From Acinetobacter dispersus (GTDB lineage Bacteria > Pseudomonadota > Gammaproteobacteria > Pseudomonadales > Moraxellaceae): a stretch of DNA of 64,000 nt. The notes under the pieces are model-generated. The model was not told the DNA's origin. It searched no databases and saw nothing but the letters and a program-made list of their open reading frames with translations. The stretch spans positions 1,054,001 through 1,118,000 of the forward strand of contig NZ_CP041970.1 in NCBI RefSeq assembly GCF_009884975.1, in the 5' to 3' direction. How positions within the stretch are numbered: the first letter of the stretch is position 1; the number at the start of each line of letters is the position of its first letter. The translations under genes were made by a program, and so were the position numbers. Shown here in pieces: positions 28,659-38,353 of this stretch.

Positions 28659-28689
28659 TTGACCTTGCAATTATTGGAAGGACTACAGT
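28659..28689 (+). promoter_or_regulatory. CueR-type promoter of the DUF305-ferredoxin unit
   Basis: TTGACC (28659-28664) and TACAGT (28684-28689) are 19 bases apart, the over-long spacing of MerR-family promoters. The spacer carries the ACCTT...GGAAGG dyad that matches the copA operator bound by CueR in E. coli. The same design recurs before the CopZ-like gene and copA in this window. Confidence 0.85.
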
Positions 28690-28828
28690 GTCTTTCATAA
28701 AGGTAACTGTGCCACATGAGATAGAAACCCTCATCTATTGATGGTGTCACTTCCTTTATTTTCATCAATATAGCATGTCAATCACATCTGAAATGAATGT
28801 GATGCTGCTGAATAGAAAGGAAACAATA

Positions 28829-29140
28829 ATGAGTGAACAACAATCGGCAATAATGCCTAACCCAAATGATGCAAGTGATATTTATAGTCTCTCTACACGT
28901 GCTTATATGGAACTAACCAACCGTATGCATGTTGATATGCAAATCAATTACACAGGTAATGCGGACATCGACTTTATGCGTGGAATGATTCCACATCATC
29001 AAGTGGTCATAGATATGGCCAAGGTTGCCTTGAAATATTGTTATGATTCAGAAGTTCGGATGTTGGCAAAAAATATTATTTTAGCTCAAGATATTGAAAT
29101 TAAAGTGATCAATGCTTGGTTACAACGGCATCTATTATAA
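28829..29140 (+). CDS. DUF305-family protein, probable copper-binding
   Basis: A 103-residue protein with the DUF305 core DFMRGMIPHHQVVIDMAKVAL at about 48-68, including His56-His57, plus Met-rich residues before it; DUF305 proteins such as CopM bind copper. Unlike many exported relatives it has no signal peptide with the chosen start, so it would act in the cytoplasm. ATG 28829 follows AAAGG at 8 bases; the longer frame from 28775 lacks a ribosome site. Its CueR-type promoter implies induction by copper or silver. Confidence 0.78.
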   Translation: MSEQQSAIMPNPNDASDIYSLSTRAYMELTNRMHVDMQINYTGNADIDFMRGMIPHHQVVIDMAKVALKYCYDSEVRMLAKNIILAQDIEIKVINAWLQRHLL

Positions 29141-29175
29141 AGCCTTCGATCTTATTCTTGATTTGATAGTTTCAT

Positions 29176-29209
29176 CCATAAAAGGCTGAATCAAAACAGC
29201 CTTTTATGG
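29176..29209. terminator. 13-base perfect intercistronic hairpin
   Basis: CCATAAAAGGCTG and its exact complement with an 8-base loop, between the DUF305 and ferredoxin genes. No long T-run follows, so it may be a partial terminator or an mRNA processing/stability element rather than a full stop. Confidence 0.6.
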
Positions 29210-29247
29210 ATTACAGCTTTTCGTAATTAGATAGAAAGGTAGCGATT

Positions 29248-29589
29248 ATGCCGAAGATAACCGTGCTTCCACATGAAAAAGTCTGTCCAGAAGGCATTAT
29301 TCTAGACATTAAAACGGGTGCAAACCTGTGTCGAACTTTACTCGATCATGGCATTGAAATTGAACATGCATGTGATCTTTCAGGAGCCTGTACCACCTGT
29401 CATGTCATTATTCGAAAAGGCTTTGAAAGTTTGCAGGAAATGGATGATGTTGAAGCAGACTTGCTTGATCGTGCTTGGGGGTTAAGTCCAGAGTCTCGAC
29501 TGTCTTGTCAGGTGAATATTCAGGATCAGCCTTTAGAAATAGAAATCCCCAAATACACGATCAATTATGTTTCCGAAAAGAAGGAATGA
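29248..29589 (+). CDS. [2Fe-2S] ferredoxin, ISC (Fdx) type
   Basis: A 113-residue adrenodoxin-like ferredoxin closely resembling the Fdx of isc operons (start MPKITVLPHEKVCPEGI, end EIPKYTINYV). Cluster ligands are Cys42, Cys48, Cys51 and Cys87. No isc genes are present; instead it sits in a copper island behind the CueR-type promoter shared with DUF305. Since copper damages Fe-S assembly, an induced spare Fdx makes sense, but that is inference. Ribosome site AAAGGT. Confidence 0.87.
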   Translation: MPKITVLPHEKVCPEGIILDIKTGANLCRTLLDHGIEIEHACDLSGACTTCHVIIRKGFESLQEMDDVEADLLDRAWGLSPESRLSCQVNIQDQPLEIEIPKYTINYVSEKKE

Positions 29590-29626
29590 TTAGATGAAAT
29601 ATTGTTTATTTTAATGTGTAAAAGGC

Positions 29627-29657
29627 TTGACCTTACCATTATGGCAACCTTTATAGT
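29627..29657 (+). promoter_or_regulatory. CueR-type promoter of the copZ-like gene
   Basis: TTGACC (29627-29632) and TATAGT (29652-29657) with a 19-base spacer containing an ACCTTACC...GGCAACC imperfect dyad. Matches the other two CueR-type promoters in this island. Confidence 0.85.
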
Positions 29658-29694
29658 GTGTTTATCTTCTTAAATAACTGAATGGAGTTTTACG

Positions 29695-29883
29695 ATGGAA
29701 TTTCATGTCGAAAATATGACCTGTGGTGGTTGTGCACGTGGCGTAACCCGTGCGATTCAAGCCGTAGATGCCAATGCAAAAGTGATTACTGATCCACCTA
29801 ACCGCAGTGTTAAAGTTGAAACTACAGCATCACAGCAACAAGTGGTCGAGGCTTTATCTGAAGCAGGTTTTCCACCTCGTTAA
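29695..29883 (+). CDS. CopZ-like copper chaperone (HMA domain)
   Basis: A 62-residue stand-alone heavy-metal-associated domain with the metal site MTCGGC (Cys10, Cys13). CopZ proteins carry Cu(I) to CopA and the copper sensor. It is convergent with cueR-copA, has its own CueR-type promoter and a strong terminator, so it is a monocistronic copper-inducible gene. Confidence 0.9.
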   Translation: MEFHVENMTCGGCARGVTRAIQAVDANAKVITDPPNRSVKVETTASQQQVVEALSEAGFPPR

Positions 29884-29900
29884 TTCTGTGGGTAAATCAA

Positions 29901-29926
29901 AAGCGGCTAAAACAGCCGCTTTTTTT
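29901..29926 (+). terminator. Rho-independent terminator after copZ-like gene
   Basis: AAGCGGCT-N5-AGCCGCTT hairpin running into a T-run of eight residues. Confidence 0.9.
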
Positions 29927-29984
29927 GTGAGATAAAATCTTCTAAAAAATAAAAGGCAATCATAAGATCACCTTTTATACTGTT

Positions 29985-30443
29985 CTACTTGCGCCCAGTG
30001 AGTGGGGACAGTGAGAGCAGATCATTATGATGATGGATGTCCTTCATTTCATGACTTGGCTCTTTTAAGCCTTCGAGAATCGGACAGTCGGGGCGATTAT
30101 CACCCGCACAGCAATCAACCAAGTTCTGTAAGGTTTGCGCCATTTGCTGTAGGTCTTGGATACGCTCTTCCAATTTATGGATATGTGCCTGAGCCAATTG
30201 TTTTACATCGGCAGAGTGCCGATTGCGATTATTCCATAAATCCAGTAAATCGGTGATTTCCGTGACTGAGAAACCCAACTCGCGACTACGTTTGATAAAT
30301 TTCAAACGTTCCACGTCGTTCTCTGAATAAGAACGGTAGCCTGCATTGCTACGTCCTGCCGCAGGAATCAAACCAATTTGCTCGTAATAACGAATCATCT
30401 TGGCCGTCACACCTGAAGCTTGAGAAACTTTACCTATATTCAT
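29985..30443 (-). CDS. cueR: CueR copper-responsive MerR-family activator
   Basis: MerR-type activator of 152 residues: N-terminal winged helix (MNIGKVSQASGVTAKMIRYYE), dimerisation helix, and the metal loop CCAGDNRPDC with Cys112 and Cys120 at the same positions as E. coli CueR. I chose the ATG at 30443 because GGAGG lies 5-6 bases upstream and the protein then matches CueR from residue 1; a second in-frame ATG at 30455 overlaps the copA stop. A His-rich tail (HHHND) follows the CueR core. Cotranscribed behind copA, hence self-amplifying. Confidence 0.93.
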   Translation of the reverse strand: MNIGKVSQASGVTAKMIRYYEQIGLIPAAGRSNAGYRSYSENDVERLKFIKRSRELGFSVTEITDLLDLWNNRNRHSADVKQLAQAHIHKLEERIQDLQQMAQTLQNLVDCCAGDNRPDCPILEGLKEPSHEMKDIHHHNDLLSLSPLTGRK

Positions 30444-30454
30444 AAGATCCTCCA

Positions 30455-32941
30455 TTAGCCTATATGCACTGACGGCGGTTGGAAACGACGTAAACGTAGG
30501 GCATTCCCAAGCACAAACACACTTGAAAGTGCCATCGCACCCGCAGCAAAAATCGGTGACATCAAGATGCCATAAGCAGGGTATAACACACCCGCAGCCA
30601 CTGGAATCAATAGGGTGTTATAAGCGAAGGCCCAGAACAAGTTTTGGTGAATATTGCCAATGGTTGCCTTAGACAAGGCAATTGCATTGGCCACACCTTG
30701 CAAGTTCCCAGACATCAACACCACATCCGCAGACTCAATTGCCACGTCTGTACCTGTGCCAATTGCAAGGCCGACATCTGCTTGAGCCAATGCTGGTGCA
30801 TCATTGATCCCATCGCCCACAAAGGCAATATTGCCATATTTTGCTTTCAGTTCCTGCACGGCATTGACTTTACCTTCAGGTAGCACTTCGGCAATCACTT
30901 CATCAATGCCAAGTTGTTTGGCAATGGCATGTGCGGTACGAGCATTATCACCCGTAATCATTGCCACTTTTAAACCCAGTTGATGTAAGGCTTGAATTGC
31001 AGCAGGTGTGGTGTCTTTGATTGGATCGGCAACCGCAATAATCCCTGCCAAAGCACCATCAATTGCCACATAGAGTGGAGATTTTCCTTCATCACCCAAA
31101 CGTTGTGCCGTATGGGAAAATGGAGTGATATCCAGACCAAGTTGAATCATATAGCGGTCTGCACCGATATAGATATTTTGGCTTTCATTCACGGTGGCAT
31201 TAACACCCATCCCTGTGACTGAATCAAATCGATCAACTTTAGGCAGGGTCAGACCTTGATTTTTTGCCGCATCGACAATTGCTTTGGCAATGGGATGCTC
31301 AGAAAGCGACTCTACTGCAGCAACGAGGCTGAGCACATCATTACGCTCAAAAGCTGATGTCACCTCAAAATCAGTCAGTACGGGATGACCTTCGGTCAAT
31401 GTTCCTGTTTTATCAACGGCAACTACTTGTGCATCTTTTAACAGTTGTAGCGCTTCACCTTTGCGGAACAAGATGCCAAGTTCCGCACCACGCCCAGTAC
31501 CAACCATAATCGAGGTGGGGGTTGCTAGGCCCATGGCACATGGACAGGCAATAATCAGTACCGCAACTGCATTGACCAATGCAAAAGTTAAAGCAGGTGA
31601 AGGGCCGAAAACTAGCCATACGAGGAAGGTGAGTAAAGCGGCAATCATCACTGCGGGTACAAACCATAAGGTCACTTTGTCGACCACGGCTTGAATCGGC
31701 ATTTTAGAACCTTGTGCCTGCTCGACCAGACGGATAATCTGCGCCAACATGGTGTTGCCACCGACAGCGACGGCTTTAAAACTTAAAGTACCATTCTGGT
31801 TAATGGTTCCACCCACTACTTGGCTACCAATATTTTTCTCAACAGGAATCGGTTCACCTGTGATCATCGATTCATCGACAAAGCTTTGGCCTTCAATGAC
31901 TTCACCATCGACAGGGATTCTTTCACCTGGTTTTACAATCACAAAATCGCCCGCAAGCACTTGATCGATTGGAATATCGACTATCTGATTATCTCTAGAA
32001 ACATGGGCAACTTTTGCCTGTAAGCTGACTAAGCGTTGAATCGCTTCAGAAGTGCGTCCTTTGGCTTTCGCCTCAAGAAAACGACCGAGTAGAATCAAGG
32101 CCACAATCACAGCAGCAGCTTCGTAATAAACATTGACCGTGCCAGCAGGTAATAGCTTTGGTGCAAAGGTTGCAACCAGTGAAAACAGATAAGCCGCCAG
32201 TGTACCGACTGCAACCAAAGAGTTCATATCGGGAGCTAAACGGACTAAAGCGGGTAGACCTTTGAGATAAAAACGACGACCCGGGATAATCAACACTAGG
32301 GTGGTTAAAACGAATTGGAGGTACCAACTATTTTGCATACCAATGCTTTGTTCAATCAGATGATGAACACCCGGAATCAAGTGTGAGCCCATTTCCAAGA
32401 TAAACACAGGTAAGGCTAGAATGGTTGCAATAATCAGGTCACGTTTGAGTTCATTTCTTTCTTGATCTTTTTTCTCAAGTTGTTCACTTTGATCCGGAAT
32501 GGATGCCTGAATTTCTTTGGCATCGTAACCTGCTTTATCAATCGCTGCGATTAAGCTTTCGACCTTAGCCGTACCCGTTACCGTGGCACGTTCAGTTGCC
32601 AAATTGACGTTGGCAGTTTTTACGCCAGTAACCGCATTCAATGCTTTTTCAACACGACTAACACATGAAGCGCAGGTCATGCCTTCAATCGACAATTCGA
32701 CCTTGCTGGCAGGGACGTCATAGCCTGTTTGTTCTATGGCTTGAATTAGCACTTGTTGGTCTATGGGCTTAGCAAGCGTGATATCTGCACGTTCTGTGGC
32801 TAGATTCACTGATGCAGACTGAACGCCGTCAACTTTTTTGAGTGCTGCTTCAACGCGTCCAACACAACTGGCGCAAGTCATGCCCTCGACTTGAAGGCTG
32901 ACATTCATATTATTAGACGATGTTTTTGTTTGCGTTTCCAT
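30455..32941 (-). CDS. copA: copper-exporting P1B-type ATPase
   Basis: Inner-membrane Cu(I) efflux ATPase of 828 residues. Two N-terminal HMA domains with MTCASC at Cys23/Cys26 and Cys90/Cys93, eight membrane helices, the transport motif CPC ([12 protein letters not shown]), the phosphorylation site DKTGTL, the HP motif (SEHPIAKAI) and the hinge [14 protein letters not shown]. Carries copper out of the cytoplasm, presumably fed by the neighbouring CopZ-like protein. Its promoter is a third CueR-type site and cueR follows directly. Confidence 0.96.
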   Translation of the reverse strand: METQTKTSSNNMNVSLQVEGMTCASCVGRVEAALKKVDGVQSASVNLATERADITLAKPIDQQVLIQAIEQTGYDVPASKVELSIEGMTCASCVSRVEKALNAVTGVKTANVNLATERATVTGTAKVESLIAAIDKAGYDAKEIQASIPDQSEQLEKKDQERNELKRDLIIATILALPVFILEMGSHLIPGVHHLIEQSIGMQNSWYLQFVLTTLVLIIPGRRFYLKGLPALVRLAPDMNSLVAVGTLAAYLFSLVATFAPKLLPAGTVNVYYEAAAVIVALILLGRFLEAKAKGRTSEAIQRLVSLQAKVAHVSRDNQIVDIPIDQVLAGDFVIVKPGERIPVDGEVIEGQSFVDESMITGEPIPVEKNIGSQVVGGTINQNGTLSFKAVAVGGNTMLAQIIRLVEQAQGSKMPIQAVVDKVTLWFVPAVMIAALLTFLVWLVFGPSPALTFALVNAVAVLIIACPCAMGLATPTSIMVGTGRGAELGILFRKGEALQLLKDAQVVAVDKTGTLTEGHPVLTDFEVTSAFERNDVLSLVAAVESLSEHPIAKAIVDAAKNQGLTLPKVDRFDSVTGMGVNATVNESQNIYIGADRYMIQLGLDITPFSHTAQRLGDEGKSPLYVAIDGALAGIIAVADPIKDTTPAAIQALHQLGLKVAMITGDNARTAHAIAKQLGIDEVIAEVLPEGKVNAVQELKAKYGNIAFVGDGINDAPALAQADVGLAIGTGTDVAIESADVVLMSGNLQGVANAIALSKATIGNIHQNLFWAFAYNTLLIPVAAGVLYPAYGILMSPIFAAGAMALSSVFVLGNALRLRRFQPPSVHIG

Positions 32942-32975
32942 AAGTTATACCTATAGAGATAATCCGATTGCTTTC

Positions 32976-33006
32976 AGCATAGACCTTAACATTATGGGAA
33001 GGTCAA
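32976..33006 (-). promoter_or_regulatory. CueR-type promoter of copA-cueR
   Basis: On the minus strand TTGACC (33001-33006) and TATGCT (32976-32981) with a 19-base spacer. The dyad ACCTTCCC...TTAAGGT is the closest of the three to the E. coli copA operator. Confidence 0.9.
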
Positions 33007-33118
33007 GCGGATTTATCAAATTTTAGGATTTTATGCAAACGGAGTTGGGGCAGGCTCATGGATTGTCCTTTATTTCATTCAAGGACAATCCAAATGCAGA
33101 ATGGTTCAATGAGGGGAT

Positions 33119-34651
33119 TTAAACAGCTATTTTTTTGGCTTCATCGTCTATCTGAGTTTGTGACTGTGCCGACTTTTGTACTTGAGTGTAATTTTCCAGA
33201 TCGAAGCGACGGGTACGCTGACGATATTCTAATGTGAATCCTGGCCAATTATTGGTATTTTTACCCGTCGCGGTTTGGTACCAGCTGGTGCAGCCTTGAG
33301 ACCACATGGTTGGCTTCATACGCTCCTGAATTTCTTGATTAAACTGTACTTGGATTTCAGCTTTCAGATCGGTGAAGGATAAATTATTTTGGATATGGGC
33401 TTGAAGTGCATCTAGGATGTAATTTACTTGGCTTTCAATCATATACACGATTGAGTTATGCCCAAGATTGGTATTTGGGCCATACAGCATAAAGAAATTA
33501 GGGAAGCCGCTTACAGTTAAACCTAAATAAGCCTCTGCGCCATCGACCCATTGGTCTTTTAATTTTTTGTCATTCAGTCCTGTAATTTGCATGGGTGCCA
33601 TAAACTCAGTTGCCGTAAAACCTGTTCCATAAATAATGGCATCGACTTCGCGATGTTTGCCATCTTTATCGACAATACCAGTTTCAGTGACTTCCTGAAT
33701 CGCGCTATTAATGACCTCAACATTAGGACGAACCAAACTTCGATACCAATAGTTTGAAATCAGAATTCGTTTACAACCAATCGGGTAGTCGGGCATCAGA
33801 CGGTGGCGGAAATGCGGGTCTTTGATTTCTTCACGGATATGCCGTTGAAAAATATATTCGGCCAAAGGAATTTCATTCAGCGTGGCGGTAAAGCTCTTAA
33901 GGCGAATCTCGTTATAACTATATTGAAATACACGATCAAGACTTTGCAAAATTGGAAGTTTTTGAAATGCTTTTCGTTCCAATGTTGAATATACACGGTC
34001 TGGTTTGGGAATAACATAAGGTGCGGAACGTTGATAGATATCTAAATGTGCAACTTGCTTAACGATCTCAGGCACAAATTGAATCGCACTGGCACCTGTC
34101 CCAATGACTGCCACACGTTTATTATTTAAGTCGTAGTCATGCTCCCAACGTGCTGAATGAAAAGCTTTTCCTTTGAAACGATCCAAACCTTTAATTTTCG
34201 GGTACGCGGGGCGGTTGAGCTGACCCACCGCAGCAATCAGAAATTCTGCCTCAAATTTTTTCCCAGTTGAACTCTGAATCTGCCAAACACCTTGAGTGGC
34301 ATCAAAATCAGCACTGGCAATCTCAGTATTAAACTGGATATGCGGATAAAGCTGATGTTTCTCGGTGCAGTGTTTTAAGTACTGATAAATTTCCTGCGAT
34401 GAACCATAGCGGTTTTTCCAGCCAAGATCTTGTTCAAAAGAAAATGAATATAGGTGAGACGGAACATCACAAGCAGCACCTGGATAGGTATTGTCACGCC
34501 AGACACCACCGACATCATTGGCTTTTTCAAATAAGGTAAATTGTTCAAATCCAGCACGTTTGAGCTGAATGGCTAGCCCTAATCCACCAAATCCAGTTCC
34601 AATAATGGCGATACGAATATTTTTATTTGAAGATAATTGTTGTTTAAACAT
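33119..34651 (-). CDS. flavin-containing monooxygenase, Baeyer-Villiger type
   Basis: FAD- and NADPH-dependent monooxygenase of 510 residues. FAD motif GTGFGGLG (18-25), BVMO fingerprint FKGKAFHSARW (159-169, pattern FxGxxxHxxxW) and the second Rossmann motif GTGASA (184-189). Such enzymes turn ketones into esters or lactones; the Acinetobacter long-chain alkane oxygenase AlmA is a relative, so the substrate is open. It is divergent from an AraC-type regulator 115 bases away that probably activates it. No strong ribosome site is seen before the ATG. Confidence 0.85.
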   Translation of the reverse strand: MFKQQLSSNKNIRIAIIGTGFGGLGLAIQLKRAGFEQFTLFEKANDVGGVWRDNTYPGAACDVPSHLYSFSFEQDLGWKNRYGSSQEIYQYLKHCTEKHQLYPHIQFNTEIASADFDATQGVWQIQSSTGKKFEAEFLIAAVGQLNRPAYPKIKGLDRFKGKAFHSARWEHDYDLNNKRVAVIGTGASAIQFVPEIVKQVAHLDIYQRSAPYVIPKPDRVYSTLERKAFQKLPILQSLDRVFQYSYNEIRLKSFTATLNEIPLAEYIFQRHIREEIKDPHFRHRLMPDYPIGCKRILISNYWYRSLVRPNVEVINSAIQEVTETGIVDKDGKHREVDAIIYGTGFTATEFMAPMQITGLNDKKLKDQWVDGAEAYLGLTVSGFPNFFMLYGPNTNLGHNSIVYMIESQVNYILDALQAHIQNNLSFTDLKAEIQVQFNQEIQERMKPTMWSQGCTSWYQTATGKNTNNWPGFTLEYRQRTRRFDLENYTQVQKSAQSQTQIDDEAKKIAV

Positions 34652-34766
34652 AACGGACTCAAGTGAAAAGTATCATGTATTGCTTGCAGAATAATCGTTT
34701 CGTGCATTGATTTAGAGGATGGATCAGGACAAAATATTGTGATTAGCGGACATTGAGAAAATAGGT

Positions 34767-35792
34767 TTGAACTACTTATGGTCATATCAACGTAGTATCC
34801 ATAGTATTCGTCTCATGGCAGATTTTGCGGCTGAACTGGGCGTGAGTCATGCACAGATCCTCAAGGGAACAGGACTGGAGCAGCAACAGTTGCTTGATCC
34901 AAATATGTTGGTAACTGGGCAACAGGAATTCCAGCTGATTCGCAATTTAGTTGAGACATTTAGCCAGAGACCTTCGCTTGGCTTGGAGGTTGGTCAACGT
35001 TATCACTTTACCACCTTTGGTTTTCTCGGCTTAGGCTTGATCAGTAGTGCGAATATTCGTGAAGCTTTGAACTTTGCTTTGGCCTATTTTCCTTTATCTT
35101 TTGCTTTTAGTCAGTTTGTGGTATCAGAACTACCTGAGACTGATAATATTCGAATTGATATAGAGGTAGATGAGGGAATTCCTCAAATATTACGGCAATT
35201 CATTATTGAGCGAGATATTGCCGCACTGATAACAGTCCAACATGATTTGATTTCAGAGAATCTCTGCCAAAAAGTAGTATTTGGCTTTCAGTCCTGTGGA
35301 GAACGGCTGCCTTATCATGAATTGTTTGGGGTGATGCCTGAATTTGGTGGATCGAAAAGCTTTATTATCTTAAATGCAGAAAAAATAGATCAAAAGCTGA
35401 GTATGGCAAATGAACTGGTGCTACATTCAGCTGAGCAACAATGCCGAGAAATACTAGATAAGAGGCAATCTCAAAAAAAATATACTGATCAAGTGCAACA
35501 CATCCTTATGAATAGCAAGGGGAAAATTCCAGCGATGGAGGAGGTTGCAGATCATTTATATCTAAACTCTCGCACCTTACGTCGTTATTTGGCGCAAGAA
35601 CAAACCACATTTATTAAAATCAGGGAGGAAGCCCGAAAAATGATGGCAAACTCCTATTTGTCATCAACACAAATTTCAATTGAGCAAATTTCTGAATGGT
35701 TAGGCTATGCTGAACCTTCCAGTTTTATTCATGCTTATAAACGCTGGTATGGCAAAACGCCTCATGCAAGCCGACTAAAAAATAAAGTGTAG
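34767..35792 (+). CDS. AraC-family transcriptional regulator (OruR-like)
   Basis: A 341-residue regulator with the N-terminal arabinose-binding-like domain of the OruR group (about 15-195) and a C-terminal helix-turn-helix pair (about 240-335; MEEVADHLYLNSRTLRRYL and ISIEQISEWLGYAEPSSFIHAYKRWYG). The frame opens with a TTG; ATG at 34815 would clip the start of the domain, so the start is uncertain. Divergent from the BVMO gene and its likely activator. Confidence 0.82.
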   Translation: MNYLWSYQRSIHSIRLMADFAAELGVSHAQILKGTGLEQQQLLDPNMLVTGQQEFQLIRNLVETFSQRPSLGLEVGQRYHFTTFGFLGLGLISSANIREALNFALAYFPLSFAFSQFVVSELPETDNIRIDIEVDEGIPQILRQFIIERDIAALITVQHDLISENLCQKVVFGFQSCGERLPYHELFGVMPEFGGSKSFIILNAEKIDQKLSMANELVLHSAEQQCREILDKRQSQKKYTDQVQHILMNSKGKIPAMEEVADHLYLNSRTLRRYLAQEQTTFIKIREEARKMMANSYLSSTQISIEQISEWLGYAEPSSFIHAYKRWYGKTPHASRLKNKV

Positions 35793-35907
35793 AAAATAAC
35801 GATTCAGTGGCATATAAAAGATAGAGGAAAGCGAAATAAACAAAAAGGATAACTGTTCATCTTTATTCGAGTGGACAGGTGTCAGGAAGATAGAAAGGTA
35901 GCAGGCC

Positions 35908-36621
35908 ATGCTTTTAGAACACGACTTAAGTCGATCCGAATTTAGTCTTTTGTCAGAAATATTATGGAAACTAGGTTCAGGAAAAGGACAAGAGAATTTA
36001 CGTGAAACAGTCTTGGTAGATATTGCGACTCTATTAAGAGCCGATTTTGCTGCTTCTTATATTTGGGATGCAAAACAGCATCTATCCAAACAAGGCATTA
36101 TGTGGCAAATCGATCCCAAAGCAATCCTAGAATATGATCGTATTTGGCAGCACGATGACCCGATTACGTCTCGGCTGCGGGAACGACAACAAGCAACTTT
36201 CGTGAATGAAATCATTTCGATATCAGAACTAAAAAAAACGGATTATTACAATGAGTTTCTACGCCCTTATGGTCTGTATCATGGTTTAAATATCTATTTT
36301 GTTCGGGATGGGATAGATATTGGCGACTTGCGTATTTGGCGTGCTCAAGATTCGGTGATGTTTAGTGAACGAGAGAAAAGAATCTTAAATCTAATTGAAC
36401 CTTATATGATTCAAGCTTTGCCGATAGATTTATTGACCCAATACTTTTTAACCCCACGGGAGCAAGAAGTGGTCATGCTAGTGAGTAAGGGGTTGAGTGA
36501 TAAATATGTTGCCAATTTACTGGATATCAGCTTCACCACGGTGAGGACGCATTTAAAAAGTGCTATGAAAAAAATGGATTGTCATAATCGTACTGAAATG
36601 GCTGCATTGATGCATGCTTAA
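35908..36621 (+). CDS. LuxR-type helix-turn-helix regulator
   Basis: A 237-residue protein with a GAF-like or uncharacterised N-terminal sensor region (about 1-170) and a C-terminal LuxR DNA-binding domain (LTPREQEVVMLVSKGLSDKYVANLLDISFTTVRTHLKSAMKKM). It lacks the recognisable acyl-homoserine-lactone pocket pattern and no synthase adjoins, so it is not a quorum-sensing receptor on this evidence. Precedes an amidase gene by 85 bases and probably controls it. Confidence 0.8.
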   Translation: MLLEHDLSRSEFSLLSEILWKLGSGKGQENLRETVLVDIATLLRADFAASYIWDAKQHLSKQGIMWQIDPKAILEYDRIWQHDDPITSRLRERQQATFVNEIISISELKKTDYYNEFLRPYGLYHGLNIYFVRDGIDIGDLRIWRAQDSVMFSEREKRILNLIEPYMIQALPIDLLTQYFLTPREQEVVMLVSKGLSDKYVANLLDISFTTVRTHLKSAMKKMDCHNRTEMAALMHA

Positions 36622-36706
36622 TGGTCTCCTCAATTTTGAGGATATCTAATAAACTGAAAACGGTACAAATTATAAACATTATTACTTAAATGGATTTTAA
36701 GTCACA

Positions 36707-38170
36707 ATGTTAAATATGAAAGAAAAAGTATTTTTAGATCAAAGTATTCATCTTGATAAAGCAACAATCAAGGAAATTACAGCATTGGTTGCTGAGCGAA
36801 AAGTTTCTTGTGAACAATTAGTAGATCACTATTTCGAAAAGATTGATGCGCAGCAGTCACTCAATGCTTTTATTAGTCTTGATTATGCTGCAGCGCGTCA
36901 ACAGGCTCAATTTTGGGATCAATCTATTGCGGAAGGGAAACCTTGCCCTATATTAATTGGGGTATTGTTGGCGGTTAAAGATAATATTCATGTTGCTGGT
37001 TTTAGCAATACGGCGGGAACACCTGCCTTAACTGGATTCAGACCCAAAGTAACCGCTCCAGTGATTCAAGCATTGATTGATCAAGGTGCGATTGTTGTGG
37101 GTAAAGCCAATATGCATGAATTGGCATTTGGCGTGACAGGTTATAATACCGCGATGCATATTGATGGTGTGATTGGCACTCGTAATGCGGTTAATCCTTT
37201 ACATATTGCAGGCGGTTCTTCTTCCGGAAGTGCAGTCGCAGTTGCTGCAGCTATGGTGCCGATTGCAATGGGAACTGATACAGGTGCATCGGTCAGACTA
37301 CCTAGTGCATTGAATGGCTGTGTTGGTTTTCGTCCAACGGTTGGGCGCTATGCTCAAGAGTGTATTACGCCAATCTCGCATACACGGGATACCGCAGGCC
37401 CAATAACACATTCGGTATCTGATATCATCTTGATTGATCAATTGATTACTCAACAACAAATCCCAGCTCGTATATCGACGCAACCCATCAGGCTTGGGCT
37501 ATGTGCATATTTTTGGGAAAATCTGGATGAAGATGTTCAGCAACAGGCTGATCAGGCACTGCAACTTTTAAAAAATGCTGGGATTGAAATCATTAGTGTG
37601 GAAATGCCTGAGTTAGAGCAGCTGAATCATCGTATTTCTTTTCCAGTGGTGATCTACGAAGGCAAATATGACTTGATTGAATATTTAAAGAATCATGAAG
37701 TTGGAATAGATCTAGACGCTATCGTAGAGCAAATTTCAAGCCCAGATGTGCAGCAACTCTTTCAGCAGAATATTTTGCCTGAACGGATTGTAGATGAAAC
37801 GGGTCAGTCTGTGGCGGTTGAAGCTTTATATCAGGATGCGATCACAACGGCGCGACCACAGTTGCTTTCACTCTATGAAAAAACCTTTAATAAACATCAA
37901 CTCAATGCTTTAATTTTTCCAACCTCAGCCATTGTTGCGCCACTGGCGAATGAGCAGGTGAGTTCAATTGAAAACTTTCAAAGGCTGATTCGTAATACCG
38001 ATCCGGGGAGTAATATTGGCTTACCAGGGCTGAGCTTACCGATTGGATGTGGTACAAAATCAAAATTACCTGTCGGATTAGAAATTGATGGTTTACCGAA
38101 TACAGATCATGACATTCTTGCAATTGGGCAAGTACTAGAGCAGATTTTTAACAGTTTAAATCATCGCTAA
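36707..38170 (+). CDS. amidase-signature hydrolase (indoleacetamide hydrolase-like)
   Basis: Cytoplasmic amidase of 487 residues with the Ser-cisSer-Lys triad: Lys91 in AVKDN, GGSSSGS at 169-175 and Ser195 in GTDTGASVRLPS. The family includes indoleacetamide hydrolase and many other amidases; substrate cannot be read from sequence. The LuxR-type gene upstream is the likely regulator. An internal ATG at 36716 is an alternative start. Confidence 0.82.
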   Translation: MLNMKEKVFLDQSIHLDKATIKEITALVAERKVSCEQLVDHYFEKIDAQQSLNAFISLDYAAARQQAQFWDQSIAEGKPCPILIGVLLAVKDNIHVAGFSNTAGTPALTGFRPKVTAPVIQALIDQGAIVVGKANMHELAFGVTGYNTAMHIDGVIGTRNAVNPLHIAGGSSSGSAVAVAAAMVPIAMGTDTGASVRLPSALNGCVGFRPTVGRYAQECITPISHTRDTAGPITHSVSDIILIDQLITQQQIPARISTQPIRLGLCAYFWENLDEDVQQQADQALQLLKNAGIEIISVEMPELEQLNHRISFPVVIYEGKYDLIEYLKNHEVGIDLDAIVEQISSPDVQQLFQQNILPERIVDETGQSVAVEALYQDAITTARPQLLSLYEKTFNKHQLNALIFPTSAIVAPLANEQVSSIENFQRLIRNTDPGSNIGLPGLSLPIGCGTKSKLPVGLEIDGLPNTDHDILAIGQVLEQIFNSLNHR

Positions 38171-38188
38171 AATGACTTCAGTTTTATA

Positions 38189-38220
38189 ACAAAGTCCGTT
38201 TCATTGAGAATGGGCTTTGT
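38189..38220 (+). terminator. weak hairpin after the amidase gene
   Basis: ACAAAGTCC pairs with GGGCTTTGT (one G-U) across a 14-base loop. No T-run follows, so terminator strength is doubtful. Confidence 0.35.
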
Positions 38221-38353
38221 CTGTCACTTGAAATAAGCACCGATATCTTTCTGATTAGATCGATAAGAACAGAGGATACAAATTGAAATGGCAAATCCAC
38301 AGGTGCAAATCTAGTATTAGGCTTACTTTATAAAAACGGTTTAAGTTTGTTTT

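Noticed and set aside
35908..36621. Quorum-sensing receptor
   Set aside because: The LuxR-type DNA-binding domain is present, but no acyl-homoserine-lactone pocket signature or synthase gene is seen.
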